Notes: generated by a model not told the origin, from the sequence alone. DNA of 64,000 nt from Callaeas wilsoni (GCA_013398955.1 VWPU01017401.1:744001-808000); one strand, 5' to 3'. Shown: positions 37,013 through 50,583, numbered from the stretch's first letter. Numbers and translations are program-made.

Positions 37013-40000
37013 CATCTGCCAACCTTGTTATACCTCTGTCATGAGGCTGGGCTCACAGAAGTGAGAGGAGGAATGGGAACTGGGAGCAGGAGGTAGCTGG
37101 TAAAAGGAGTGGAAGGAAAGCAGACTGCACATGAGGGTGGTGGAGCAGAGGAGAAACAGAAGAGATTGAAAAGCTGGAAGCAAGGGGGAAAGTTAAAGGG
37201 AGGTTAGAGATCGATTGCAGAGTCTGTATTAACTCAGTCACAGGGCCCTGACGATCTCTAAATGGACTGAGCTCTGCTCTCATGGTTTATGATACCAGCA
37301 GAACCACTTGATTGAATCATGGTTCTTCAATTGATCGCTCCATATCAGTAATATGACTTCTCTACTCACCAGACAGCTCCTCTTACAAAGGGAAGCTTTG
37401 ACGGCAAGGAATGCTTTCCTGACATTTTTTATCTGGAGCAAATCAGTGTAAGGGTTGAATTGCTTTCGTTGACATTTCACAGGGAAGAGTAACACGGCAG
37501 GTACCACTGCCACTCCTTGATAGCAATGAAAAGGCAGAAAAGAAGGGACAAACACACTTGGATATACAATGTTCAACCCTTTGAACTAGGCAGAGATGAA
37601 GGCTACTTCCAGATAAAACATGCCTGCATCCTCACACCATACATCCCTTCTTTTCAAGCTGCCCACCTTTACTGAGCAAGCACTGATGCTGCCAAAAGCT
37701 GCTGCCTCTTTGCATTTGACTCAGGGGCAGAGACATGCTGGCCTCGTGATTTGGTAAGGACAGAACAGAGTGCACCATGGAAAAGCTTAGGAAGCCACCA
37801 CAGGCAGGACCCCATTGTAAAAACAAAGGTAAAAGATGGACATAGGGGTGGTAAACTGCACAGAAAGGAAAAGAACATTTGAGCAGTTTGAGACACATTG
37901 GTCTGCAAGAAATGTCAATCTAAACCGAGGTAAAAAAAAACCAATTAAACCTTACGTTCATTCTCAAACAGGAATCAAATCTGAACTGTTACTTTGATGA
38001 GTTTTAAGATCAAAGATTAAATATTTAACTTCCTTGCATTTCTGCCTAGCATACATGTTGCCTCACTTTTGAGTATTCAGGTTTGGGGCTTTGCTTTTGA
38101 AAGCACCACAATAGGAGAAAATTTCAGAAGAGATTTGACGAAAAAAAAAAGTCTGCCAACTCTGCCCACATTTATAGGGAACTCAACTTCTTTCCAGAAG
38201 AGAGGATCAAAGCACAAGGAAAGATATTAAGGAGTCATATATTAACACTGCAAATGCAGAATAAAAAAAAAAAAATAGAGACTGCTTTACCTGCAGCAAG
38301 GACTTTAAACTGTCTGAAGTCAACATCTCTGAATTGACAGAGTAAGGGCTGTGGAGAAGGTGAGAAGTGTACTAACCATCATCAACTCTTCGCCTTAGAC
38401 AATGACCCTTGATGGTTACCAGGTTGCAGAAGATGGAACAATCCCACCATTTTTCTGTGGTAATCTAAGTCAAGCTAACCCTAGCCCATTTTCAACTTCT
38501 TTTGGCACATTACCTTTCCATCCTTCCAAGCCAAATAGACATGACTTGTTAATCAGGCTGGAACACTGACCTTGCTATATCTGTCTCCATTCCTAATGGG
38601 TGAAAAGTGGGCAGACAGAAAGATTACTTCAAAAAACCCGCTGATGCTTATAATGACAATTCACAAAATCAGGGTCAAATCTTGAGCAATGCTGTGTATC
38701 AGAGGGCAGTTCAGGCACAGGGCACTTCTTTAGACTTGGATCTGTAGCAAAGCAACTGTACCCTGAGGCAAATACATTGTTTCACTAGAAGCCAGCAGCA
38801 CCTTGAGAAAGCAACACACACACAGCTAATACATTTCTAACTTCAGTAACTATCTCTTTTTTGGAACTGCCAAGACAAGTGATGCATCGATTTTCCTACA
38901 GCTCACCCTGCGTGATTGGTATTAAGGTTGTGTAGGCGTCTGGTGAAGTGTTCACAAATTTCTCTGAAAAAGTAAAGACAAAGAAATCCACAACAATTCA
39001 AGATGCCGAGACCAGAACAAAAACTTCTCCTTCAGGCAAGCTTATGCTATGCAGGCAGAATTGAAACTGAGACATTACTGAAATCTCATCTGAAGACCTT
39101 TAAAGAAAGCACCTGCAATATCATCTGCATGTACTTAGAAAGTAACCTTTGCAGAGGTGGCAATGGCAGGGCCAGAAAAATTTGCATTTTAGAACTAGAC
39201 AGAGAAGCAGGCTGCAGAAACATGAAAAGGGAAAAGACATCTATAGGTGGCCACTGAGATCCTTGCTGCAGCATGGCACAGGTGTCACTTGGGACGCTTA
39301 TCAATGACCGACATTTTTCATCAAAGCTTCAGGCTGCAACTGCATTGGTTTGGCTGAACAATTGCTATCAGTTCCTGCCTTCTACACCACATCAGCATTT
39401 TGCTCACTAAACTTCAAAACATACTCATATCTGAGACATGGCTCTGAAGATACAGGCAAGAGACACAGGTGTCCCACCAGGGGCTGACACTTGGGTCCTG
39501 CTCCAATAGCTATCCCTTTCTCCCCTCTCCTCCCCAGGGACACCTGCCTCTCATTTACAGAGTGAGCTGCCCAAGGGAAAAACCACAAATTCAGAAACTG
39601 CCACCCATATATATTAACTAATTCATCTCCCAGAGGTACAACTACTCCTTACAAGGCATTTGGAAAATGTCATTTTCACTGGAAAAAATCCAGGCCCAGG
39701 GGGAGCTGCTTACAACCATCAATCTGTACATGTAGAACTCAAGTCCTGTATCTTCTAAATCAAGAGCTGTTTTTTCTACCTCACCGGCACAGCCTCCCAA
39801 CATATTCCTCCTTCCCTCCAATGCTAATGCAATGTAGCAGTTTTATAGCGGGTGCAGATGCAGGGTGGTTTTTTTTTTTTTGCATATAAAGTTTATCATC
39901 TAATCACTCACAGAATAAAGTGCCGAGCAACATTTGAGTAATCAGACTGAATGCATAAATATCCTGTAGTTACACAGTTGTTACAGCATATCATTTCTTA

Positions 40001-41477
40001 GTTAGTTTTCTGCTTTTACAGCTATCATCAGTAGTGACTTCAATCCCCTGCTAAACATTACAGGATCTCTTCAGAAATCATCTCAGGTGGGGAAGGAAGA
40101 GGGCAACATTGTTGGTCCCACTGCAGACACCAGCAGGCACAAATGAAGGTGATGAGCAACCATTACTTCCCTGGACCCTCTGGGATGCCAATTTCCCACA
40201 GCCTGCTCATGACCTCAGACACAGATCCCAGCCTCTGGCACTCCCACTCGTGGCCTTCTACCCTTTACACTGCAGAAGGTATCACACATTAACAACAGGT
40301 CCCGCAGCCAGCATGCGTGCTCCTCTCCACAGTGCAACAACCCTTTGCAGAAGCCCCCTTTCAAGGCCTTGCTCCCCTGGCATAGGCCACATTTACAAAA
40401 TTTATGAGTCTTGCCACTGGTAGGGCAAAGTTGCTGTCTTCAGTGAGGTCTGGTGCTGTCCTCAGTTTCTGCACACGGCAGCTCAGGGTGTTACAGCACA
40501 CCTGGAGAATTATTCCCTTTCTCACGCAAAACACAACCAGTCAAAGTCTATGCATGAATAAATAGAAAAGAATATTTCCCTATCAAATGCCACTATTTTA
40601 GTATCTACTTCCCTTTCCAATTTTGATGGAAATCCAGGAGTTGGATTTGTATAAAAGGGAACATTTTGAAAACTTTGATTCAGCAAAATAAATTATTTAA
40701 CACTTTCAAGAATTAAAGTTAAATGCTTACACCTTCTTGAATCAAGCATTTTGTTTCCAGTTCTTGAACCAATTTCCTCTTCCTACCCCAAAACAGCCAT
40801 GCTCCAAGAAGGTACTGTGTTTTCTCAAGGAGGAGTTAAGTTTATTTCACTTTCTCATTGTCTTCTGCATGCAAGACTGACTGGCTCCAGATTGTGTCCC
40901 CTGATGTAACACAGTTATTTAACCATCAATGCATCATCATTTCAACCAGAAGAAATCATGGCGTGTCTTGGGAAACAAGGTCCAGGAATCCTGCCTGCTT
41001 TGAAGAAGTGGAGGCAACAGGAACACAATTTCAATGGAAATTCTCTAGCCAGCTCAATCAGTAATTCCAAATGAAGATAAATACAAACATTTGTTATCAA
41101 GAAGCAATCCCTTGTACATGAGAAGTATATTGACAACAGCTCTTTGACCAGTAAATATAAATTTAGCAGAGCAAGACAACAACTGGGACCCCAGACACAT
41201 TACTGGGGAGGTGCTCATATTGAAATGGACAGAGATGCTTTGAACACTTCTATGTTTCAGAGGCATCATTTCTTACAGGGCATTTACTTCCAGTAATCTG
41301 ATGGTTTAAAGATCACACATTCCACTTGCCATGTAGGATATCAGCCTCATAAACACATATTCTGAATCAGCTTTTTGCTTGATAAAGACCCTGCTAAGTT
41401 CATCCTGTTTTCCCTGGCATTCAAAATACCAGTTAAGGGACAGATGAATGAGAAAATCAAGAACAATGCAGGAATGA
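37013..41477. other. Non-coding stretch, nothing firm
   Basis: A purine-rich patch at 37060-37205, an A run at 38263-38275 and a T run at 39869-39880 are the only marks. Open frames such as 40109-40423 plus (104 codons) and 37632-37898 minus resemble nothing known. Confidence 0.45.
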
Positions 41478-41650
41478 CCTGAAGTTGTGTCAGGGGAAGT
41501 TTAGGCTGGGTATTAGAAAACGATTCTTCACCCAGAGGGTGGTTGGGCACTGGAACAGGCTCTCCAGGGAAGTGGTCACAGCACCAAACCTGACAGAGTT
41601 CAAAAAGCATTTGGACAACGCTCTTGTGCACATGGTGTGACTCTTTGGAC
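41478..41650 (+). mobile_element. CR1 LINE fragment truncated at both ends
   Basis: Sense CR1 3'-region sequence: 'ctgaagttgtgtcaggggaa', 'tttaggctgggtattagaaa', 'ttcttcacccagagggtggt', 'tgggcactggaacaggctct' and 'cacatggtgtgactctt'. The match stops abruptly near 41650, before the segment with 'ttggactcgatgatc' and the terminal short repeats that should follow. The 3' end is therefore missing too, which is unusual for a LINE and points to a later deletion. The 5' break at about 41478 is the usual truncation. Confidence 0.85.
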
Positions 41651-42840
41651 AACTTCAGGTTTCCAATACTGAGAAACAAGCAAACCACAAGGAGCCATGA
41701 ACCAGGGGAGGGGGAAGCTTCATAGTGTCCAACATTAGAATCCCCCTTCTAGTAATCTCCCAGATGCAGGCACACCTGGCATATCTAGCAGCTCTAGCAA
41801 GAGGCCCTGAAACAGCTATTAGCATCTGGCACCTACCACTGCAAGCACTTTCTCATGTGAAACAGAAGCAGCACTACCAGCCAATTCCCACTGGGGCCAG
41901 ATATCATGCTGTCCCCAATGGGGAAAACACACACTGATAAATTGGCTAAAAACACTGAGATTTGCTTGTTCCATGGAAAACACTGAATTATGAGCCACCT
42001 GCAAAATTTAAATAGGCCACATAAATAGGTCCTCATATCTCAGGCACAGCAGACACAAATAACTTACAGACCAAGCAGCCAGGCAGGGACACTTGCTGCT
42101 GCTCTCCTTCGCCTGTTGTCCAGCAGGAGCATAGATTCAAGCATGTATATTATAACTCACAGCACTTCTGCAAAGGTGGCAGGCAGGGAGAGGGCAGCAC
42201 ACCCGAAGCACTCTTCACTGTCATCAGGCCGTGCTGAAGTGGCCTGGGAGGAGTTGATTGCAATCACAGTCTCCTGCTGAGCCAGACGGACACTACAGAA
42301 GGCGGTATCCAGCTGGATTGGGCTAAGATATAGTAACAGTGGCCACAAAGAATGAAGGCTCAAAATAAAAAAGATGAATTTTGGGACAGCAGAGTGATGG
42401 ATGGACTACATATCTGTGTTCAAATCAAAAATCAGACTACATCCCAGGGCACCATATTCATACGTAGGTCGGCATAAGCAAATGTGCCTGCAGAACAGCT
42501 CTTTTATGAGTAAGGCACATCAATCACAGGCTTCAGCTCAGGATTCCCAAAAACATTCTTCTTTATTGTTTTTTTTTTTTAAATCAAAGCTCCTTCATCT
42601 CCCATTGAATTCATATTAGGAAAGAAACACAGTAATTTACCATCAATTTTAATTGTTAGCTCTTACTGGAAGCATCCCATTTTTGTAATGAGTGAATGTC
42701 TGCTTAAATGTTTCAGGGCTCAGACCTCCAGTCACATTTAGCTGTAGGGAGAATTGCATTGACATTCCAAACTCAGATGAGGTCAAAATAAACCATGACT
42801 TTTTTCAGAAGACCTCCTTACTGCTCCCTTGCTCCCATAA
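41651..42840. other. Non-coding stretch, nothing firm
   Basis: No gene or repeat family is recognised. Confidence 0.5.
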
Positions 42841-42935
42841 AGCAAAACAAAACAAAAAAAAAAAAAAAAACCAACCAAAATCAACCAAACAAAAAAAGAC
42901 AAAAAACCCCTCGAGAAACAAACCAACCAACCCCA
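42841..42935 (+). repeat. A-rich / (CCAA)n simple repeat
   Basis: An uninterrupted A run of about 18 is followed by CCAA-type units and further A tracts. It produces a Lys/Asn-rich frame (42692-42979) that is an artefact of the repeat. Confidence 0.8.
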
Positions 42936-44609
42936 GTAAGAAAACACTAACCATCACCTTACATCAGGCTGGCTTTTAGGAGCCAAGAATATTTCAGAAG
43001 AAAGAAAAAGTAGATATAGGTGGAAAATATACATAGTTCTAGCTTATTTCATATTCTGTGCAACTTCCATACAGGGTTTGATATGCAGAATGGCTTTAAA
43101 ATTCCTTACAGATACCCTGTTACTGCTTAGTATCTCCAAGGTCTGGCTGGCACAGTGCATTTCTTTGATTCATAAACGACTTCTTGTTGCTTCAGAGAGT
43201 GTCTGCAAAAAGCTGTTCAGGGTTTTTGACATTCCAAGTTACCAGCCTGGCAAAACAAATCGCTGTCTTTCACAAAGCCCCTTCTTCATTTGACAGAGCC
43301 CTTGAAGCCAGCGGGCAAAGGCCTGAGCTAAGACGCCTGCATCCATTGTCTCCTTTCCGTCTGTTCTCCTTGTGCCTCCCCAAGAAGCTGGATCAAAGCA
43401 TCCCCATGGGGACATCTCATTAAAAAGCAACTCCCTTCCCTGACCAGGTCACCAGCAGCATTACACAAGGTTGCAAGTTCTTGTCCATCAGACAATGCTT
43501 ATAAATAGCACAGGGATAGTACTCTCCTTCCATTTTTAATAACAACTGCAGAAATCTCACAGAAGGACTCCAAAAGGATAGGAAGGAAGGAAGGAAGGTT
43601 GTTCCTCTAAAACGTCTCCTTTAGACACACCTGACCACATTAGGAAAAAGCAGCTCAAAGACATGCAATTTAACATTAAAGAAAAGAGAAGACACCAACA
43701 AAGGCCCAAAGGAGTGCTTTGAGCAGAAGAACTAATGAAGCCTCATTTTCTACACATTTGCATCTCATGATTGATTGACTTCAGTGCATAGGGAAGAGAA
43801 AGCCCCAGCTGAAACTTTGCCTACCCTTTGGGCATTTATAACAACTTACTCCTGTGGATTTTTGCATGTGCTAAGGTTTGAGTTCATGCTGTGGAGTATC
43901 CTGCATTGGGGAATTCAGAAGGCCCCAGGGGAAGCATTTTTATTCAGCTTAGCGCTCACTGCAAAGGGAGGCCATGCCAGTACAGCAGCAGAGACAAAAA
44001 GGTGCTATTAAATTGCTGACATTTGGTAACTTGAGAGAACCTGAGTCCATAGACAACTTCATCGTGCCTGGGCAGGACTAGATTGGAATCCAGAGAAAAC
44101 GATCATTTTGTTTGGTCATGAGGCATGGCATCAGAAACATTTATGACCAAATAGGTGTATCAGATGCCCATAGGCACCATTTACACATAAGGTTTTGCCC
44201 AAGCATTCGCTGCTGAAATAGCATTTTACACCTGAGACCAAGCTCTGACAATCCCCACACTTTCTTTGCCACGTGCTCAGAGCAGCCTGGGTGGTAGGAG
44301 AAGCATCAATTCCTAAAGTCTCTCAAGCAGCATGGCTGCAAGAACGGAGACACCTCAAACTAGAGGCCAAATGCCGAAAACAGAGGTCCCATCGAGCTAC
44401 CAAAAGCTCCCAGCAGGAACCAGCAGCACAGGCTTAAGGAGAGTTGTAGCTCCTGCTTCTGACAAGCACACAAAAGACTGCCAGTGCTGATCATTCAGAA
44501 CCACTGCAAGCACAACGCTGCTGGGACTGCACCGAGCACCAGCAGCTCCATGGAATGTCAGCACTTCAGGCTGAGCCGCCACTTCCTTGGCACACAGGAG
44601 TCCCGGGCG
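42936..44609. other. Non-coding stretch with a short (GGAA)n
   Basis: A GGAA microsatellite of four to five units lies at 43581-43598. No gene is recognised. Confidence 0.5.
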
Positions 44610-44800
44610 TTCTTTGTGCCTGAAGCAATTTTACATGAGACAGCGACAAAGTAATTAAACTTTGAATCCTCTAGAAAAAGAAGGCTGCACTTGTCATTGC
44701 TGAGTCCCTCCTGCTAACAGGGAGCATCTTGATGATGAGCGACATCACCTGGGCTTGGGGTGACAAACCAGACTTTTCTCACAAATTAGTATCCTGCTGC
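44610..44800. promoter_or_regulatory. Candidate conserved non-coding element
   Basis: Contains 'gacaaagtaattaaactttg', which combines an ACAAAG (SOX/TCF-like) word with a TAATTA homeodomain core, and 'gatgatgagcgacatcacct'. There is no repeat match and no coding frame. Conservation is inferred from texture only. Confidence 0.25.
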
Positions 44801-46964
44801 ACCATCCAGGAGGGAGACCTCTTTTATCCTTTAAGCACTGTGCTTAAATATTAGATAGTGTTCTTACTCTGAATCTTAAGCCAGCACTGCAGGTGGATAA
44901 GAGATGAGCAATGAGGTTTACATTGTAGAATCCCCAAACTATGCCACCAAACGCTTGCACCCTATAAAAAGACTTGTTAGGTAATCAAAATACTGTCTGT
45001 AAAGAAGAAGCTTTACAAGTCCGTCAAACCCTTCAAAATCCTGTCAGTCCTGCTTCCCAATTAAAACAATCCCATCTATTTAAAGCCATTCCTATCCTAT
45101 TCTTTCGGTATGACTGTCTCACACCATTTATTGGCCCATCAATCCCCCAAATTGTGAGACTGCTCCACAGCACATTACAAAACCCATGACCATTTGTTTT
45201 AGTGTAGCTTCAAGCTTGACTGAGATTAGTGCCTGATTTTGTGACCAGCTGTAGAAATACAAAGCATACACTTCCTTCCCAGATCACATAACCATATAAA
45301 TACACATGATAAGGGAAAATGGTATTACATGCCTTCACAGAAGGTGAAGGAGAAAAATCCTATGAACTATCCACAATCACTCAGGTAGTCTGTGAGACTA
45401 CTTAGGATTGCTTTCTTTAGTTCCAGCTCAGTGCTTTGAACTTTAATCCTTGCTTAACCAGCCCTCTCAGTTCACAAAAGAGCACCTCTACTACTAAGAG
45501 TATCTGTACTACTACAAAAGAGCATTTCTACTACCAAGCCAGCCAGTCAGAAATATCATCCCTCTTTTACATTTTATTCCTCAGACCCTTTTACACACAT
45601 ATGTAGTAACTTTTTGTGAGAGAATTCCCTACTGCCAGATGTTACACGCAATTTGGAGCTATGTAAAGCAAATACTGCTTGTCCTTATAAGAAAAGAGAT
45701 CAATAGACAGGCAGCCCTCAAAAGCTAAACAGGTTAAAGTGGAGCCACTACATTCTATAAGTGAAGACCGAGACCAGCACATATAACACAGTCAGGGAAA
45801 AAATATTAAATAATTCAGATCTTATGTCACAATTACTTGTGCAAAAACAAACAGTAAAAGAATATGTGATTCAATATAGTGCATGTGAGAGAAGATGAAT
45901 GTTAAGTGCTTGATATACATACACATTCTTAAATCATAAATGCGAAATTAAACAAGTAGCTCTGAGAGCGATAGAACTAATGAAAACCTTTTCCCTACAG
46001 CTGTGAGCCTCGTGGCTAGGTAGCTTCAGTGGCTGAGAAGGTGTGAATGCTGTACAGGAAGCTTTACTTGGCAGAGACAATTCTGAGAGCTTTCTTCTGG
46101 CTAAACTCTGAGGTTTAATAAAGAGCTGGCCTCACACTACAATTTCTAGTTCAGTCAGCTCAAACCAAAGTGCTCCCATCTCCTATACTTGGATACCTAT
46201 TTCCAGAAACCCCTTTTTCTTAAAGGCCCCAGTGTCTGATAGCTGACAGGACCTAGAGCTGCACTGGGTGTGGCAAGAATATAAAGGAGCCTGCACAAAG
46301 ACCACAACTGGTGCTGTTCCTCTCCTTCCTGTACTTCAGTAGCAACAAGCACAACTGCTGCAGATGACACCCTAAACCTTCCTTGCTCCAATTATGCAAA
46401 CAAGAGCACACCAATCTGCATTTAAGTGCAGCCTTCATGCTCTCGAAGTTCACCAAGAGGGAAGAGCAGCAGCTGGTCAGTTTAGCAGTCAGAAAGTGGC
46501 ACCAGAAGGACCTGTGACTACCAGCTAGGCAGAGGAGAGCAGACTGCATTTGCTTTCTCTTATTCCCAAATCTGCCAGATTGCACAACTGTGTGATTAAC
46601 CTTTAGTCTAGCGATCATCGGGTCTTTCAACACCAGAACGAACAGAAAAACCTGGTTCCAGATGTTATTATGCTGAGTGCAATGTGCACATACTGGGATT
46701 AAAGTCACAAAGAATAGTTGCTACATTTCCTTTATTGTCTGCTTTGTAAGACATAAAAAGCAAAAATTACAGATCCCATAGCCTTAAAAACTTCCATAAA
46801 GCAACACGCTTATGTCTCAGAGAACTGTCAGAAAGCCTTCAGCCCAGCAGGTTTCAGCAGAGGGGTTTGCTAGCCAGACCTTCCACACAGGGGTGGGAGT
46901 ATAACCCGGCAGATGCAGCCAGCACAGAGCTTTCACAGGGTGCTACTCCCAGTTCTTCTGTGAG
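44801..46964. other. Non-coding stretch, nothing firm
   Basis: A local imperfect duplication is present at 45473-45498 and 45513-45538 ('caaaagagca' plus 'tctactac' words, 40 bp apart). A 151-codon minus-strand frame (46253-46708) has no domain I can name. No other feature is seen. Confidence 0.45.
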
Positions 46965-47090
46965 CACATTTAGCAAGTCATTTTACCTTTCTGTCTCAAT
47001 TTCTTTATCTGTGAAATGGAAATGCTGATACTTAAGAAAAGGAATTCAAATGAAGGAGTACATTCAGGCAGGCTCTAAAGTGCAACAGTG
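46965..47090 (+). repeat. Ancient MIR-type SINE
   Basis: The run 'agcaagtcattttacctttc', 'tgtctcaatttctttatctg' and 'tgaaatggaaatgctgatac' follows the core and 3' part of the MIR family (known pattern: caagtcactta...cctcagtttcctcatctgtaaaatgg). MIR elements are tRNA-derived SINEs spread before the amniote radiation, and scattered copies survive in birds. The plus strand is the sense strand. The tRNA-like head is not recognisable upstream, so it is a 5'-truncated fossil. Confidence 0.75.
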
Positions 47091-48589
47091 CTGATTGTCA
47101 GAGACCTGAGAAAGCCCAAAATAGCTGCAAGAATATTTCACCTATATCCTTATTACACTCTAGTTATTCCCAAAGGTGAGAGACACTGAAAACAGAGTCG
47201 CTTGCAGGTTTAGCCCTGTGTTAGAGGAGACGGAAGTCAGACAAAGCAAGGCTGTCACCATCAGAGACCTAAGTCCTTTACAATTTAATATTAATTTTAA
47301 GAACTATTCAGAGCATTTACACCAAACAATTTTAGTAGACATGCTTCTTCTAAAGTCCACTACTCAAACTAGTTATAAAGTATATCATTCCCTGCTCTTC
47401 CTGTGCCAAGATTGTTCTTCAGCTTAAGTAGCCCTCTTCTCTTCCTACTCTATTTTGACTCAGTGTATTTACACAAGTCAACTCCATTCCTTCTGTGTCT
47501 TGACTCCAGCAGCCAAAGAAACACAGCCTCTGCTGAGTCTCTGTTTCTGCCAAGGACTTTCTCTGAATCCTGAGAGACAAAGCTATAGCAGAACTGACCC
47601 TTCCTTTCTGCCACTATAATCCTGGTACTTATGAAGCTTTTGGGGTTTTTCTTCTCCCTCAGGAGCACATGGTGGGTGCCTCGGTTGTCAGAAAGAATAA
47701 AACAGCACATGAAACAGGTCACACAAGCACAGTGTCCTTTATGATGCTACTGTGCATTATTATTTCCATTGCAAAAGAGACAGCCAGAACACAGAGAATA
47801 TTCCTCTTTGCATAAAAACACCACGGTAAAGGTCTTCAGTGCACAGGAGCTTCAAAACACCAGCCAGGCCATGAGCTACATCCTTTGGAAAGAGAGGCAA
47901 GATTCACAGCCCTCACATTCAAGCATTGGATAAGAAGCCTAAATTTCCTTCACAGTTACCACAAGTCCCTGACATATATACGTTTTGTAGGACAGATGTC
48001 CTTTAGCTATTACAATAGGGGAGGTCAGGATAGAAGAAATAGTAAACACCAAGTTTAGGAATCATATTATGGAGAAAAAGAGAGAAGACCCATGAAGCAC
48101 ACATTTGCTTTCTGCACATACCTGAAGGTACTACCACGCTTACAGCAAGTTTCAACTCCAAAGCCCTCAGCTCCAGATTTGTTCTCTCCCTCGTGGTTAC
48201 AACAGTCACATCCCACAGCATCTGCCACTGCATTAATGATGACAGGCACATCACATAATGAGCCCCCCCCACACCTGTGCAACTCTGGGAAGCAGCTGGT
48301 AAGTTCCTTCACCCACCCACAATTTCTACATCTGCATCCATCCATTTCTCCATCAAGGGCTGGCCCCGGCCACAGTACCACCACCCCTCCTGATTTTCAT
48401 CTCCTTCCTTCCACTCTCTTTATGTGGGATTCATAATGAAGCACCCATTGCCTCCCTGCCTCCAGGAATTCAAGCTTCACTGCATCTCCCCTCTGTAACA
48501 ACTACAGTACACAGGAACTGCAAGACACAAGTACTTTCTTCACACAAGTTTCGCCATAGCAGCTGACTCTCCCAAGTGGCTGGCTTCAC
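47091..48589. other. Non-coding stretch, nothing firm
   Basis: Only short open frames and a C run near 48263-48270. No repeat family or gene is recognised. Confidence 0.5.
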
Positions 48590-48728
48590 TAGGGTATCAG
48601 AAAAGGATGTGTGAGCATCCCAGGCAGGCAATTATAGGATGACTAGTCCATGTTAAAAAAGTTTCTTCCTAATCCTGTCAGATGCTGCTTGCCTTAAGCC
48701 CTGAAGCTCTAAGATATATTGATCACCA
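48590..48728 (-). mobile_element. Old L3/CR1-type LINE tail, antisense
   Basis: Read on the minus strand: 'atcttagagcttcagggctt', then 'aaggcaagcagcatctg', then 'aggattaggaagaaactttt' and 'cctataattgcctgcctggg'. This order matches the 3' tail of the old L3/CR1-like LINEs of reptiles and birds. It is strongly mutated and short, and only the 3' portion remains. The assignment is from remembered consensus words. Confidence 0.6.
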
Positions 48729-49481
48729 TCTCCTTTTATCCTGCACAACAGAGCTGCATTTATTCTCAGATTCCTGGGCCATACCTAATCCTACTCACTT
48801 GACAACCTGAGAGATCTCTCATGGCACCAACTTCTCCTGCCCCAGTTAGGAGGAGCGTGCATATGTATTTCTCCATTTCAGGCAACTACTAGGTTGCAGG
48901 GAAAAAATGGGCAGAACATTTAATCCAGCAGCAGCTGCACCACGCCTGAGATCATCTGATGGCACCTCTGTGTGCACAAGACAGCAAATCTTGCAAAAGG
49001 TAAGGCTTTTCTGACCTTCAGAATCACTGGAAGAATCCCATCCAAGTTCCCTTAGGAATGCCAGATGCTTCTGAAGGGAATTGCAGTACCAGCAGAGGGC
49101 TGATCTTAACAAGCAGAGGCCAGATTACACTTCTTTCCCCTGTGCTAAGGCCGTTTTTCTTTAGGGAGCTCAGAGAAGTCATTTAGGAGGACCTCAGCTC
49201 ATACCTTCCACAAGGGAAGGTTAATTACCACCAGAATACACTGCAAGCTACTACCTTGATACTCATACTTTCCATCCCCAGCACGGCACCCAAGCAAAAA
49301 TAACACTTCTGAGCAAGAAAACTCCACCCCAAGGCTCTTACTCTAACAACATAAACACACACAGTGAGGTTTAAATTTCCAACTCTTTTTTCATTAAGCC
49401 AAAATAAGATAATTACTATCCCCCCCCATACATGTAATTATTCATCAAGTAGTGTTCTATACTAGTCACCAGTTCTCTTAC
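48729..49481. other. Non-coding stretch, nothing firm
   Basis: No recognised gene or repeat; a C run lies at 49419-49426. Confidence 0.5.
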
Positions 49482-49613
49482 CTTTTGTGTGTGCTTCCAA
49501 TACAGCAGCACCAGGCTGGAATGGTCCTGTTGGAAGTCCTTCCTTCAGCTCCGGGGCTGCAGTTGGAGACTTTGTCACACTCAGCCCACTGGTGAATGCT
49601 CTTGGCTGACCCC
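49482..49613 (-). other. Exon-like 132-bp segment, symmetric phase 1
   Basis: On the minus strand, 'cctgtgttatgcag' ends at 49614 and acts as an acceptor-like AG. A strong donor, AAAAG|gtaagag, follows after 49482. The 132 bp between are open in a frame entering and leaving at phase 1, giving a Pro/Ala/Thr/Gly-rich peptide (for example VTKSPTAAPELKEGLPTG). A second frame is also open, giving a Cys-rich peptide, which weakens the case. The polypyrimidine tract is poor. No family is recognised. It could be a cassette exon, a lncRNA exon or chance. Confidence 0.22.
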
Positions 49614-50583
49614 CTGCATAACACAGGTGGTGGGATTTCACATAGTGCTCACTGAAGCAGCCCATAGCTTATCTGGGCATCTTTTAAAAAAGGCTGGTCT
49701 CAAAGTTTCAAATCCCACCTCAACCTACTACAGCTTTCATAAGATGCAGCAATCCGTATTATTCCAGTCAAGTGCATATTATTGATTTATACGGTGGTAT
49801 GATAAGATTGTCAATGATTTCTATTCCAATTTTCATGCATCTTCACACTTTTTAATTTTTTTGAGAGGGAGAAGAAAGAAAAAAAAGCAAAAATCGCTGC
49901 TTGGTATCGAGCAGAGGGTTTCAGTACAAAGTCTTCTTCCCTCTTGCTGATTGCAGTTAATCAAGAAGCCAGCAGAGCGAGAGACCTGTCCAAAGTGTTT
50001 CCTCCAAGCTGTAATGTCACAGAAACCATGGCACATATTCCCCCCATTGGGGCACATCACAACCAAGGCTCCTCCATACTGTGGATTCTCTGCTTGGCTC
50101 TCACAGGGCAGACCCAAGGCCCCAGGGAATGCCTGGAAGAAAACTCCTTGTTCTGAGAGGTTGAAAACTGATTGTTTAACCCTAGTCTTTGGGCTCTGAC
50201 CTTCAAGCCATTTCCAGACCTGCAAGAGCACTCTGCTGCTCACCTGAAAGCTGCCCTGTTCCCCTCATGGGCTCCTGCAAGGACCTTTGTCACTATGCTT
50301 TCTTCATCTGGTAGAAAATCCTTGCAAAGCTTCTTACCTTCCTGCACCTACTGTCGAGGAAGGAGCCAGCTGTCAGCTAAGGCTTGGTGGTTGAATGCAG
50401 GCCTCACAGGATGCCACACAAGCATACAGCAGGCTCAGGCAAAAAGGAGAAAGAAAAACAGGCTGTGGCTTTATATAGCTGTACTTGGAATACACCTTTT
50501 CCTTCCATTCCTTTGTTTTCCCCTGAGTGCCTCCACCTGCCACCTCCTCCTAAGCACAGGGGCATCTCATCAGAGCATCAACA
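49614..50583. other. Non-coding stretch with a long chance frame
   Basis: The plus-strand frame 50172-50777 is open for 201 codons but begins at TTG and shows no domain or recognisable similarity. Three further frames overlap it. I do not call it a gene. Confidence 0.35.

Noticed and set aside
46253..46708. 151-codon minus-strand frame considered as a domesticated transposase
   Set aside because: I could not find catalytic residues or a known domain order; the likeness was only to general composition.
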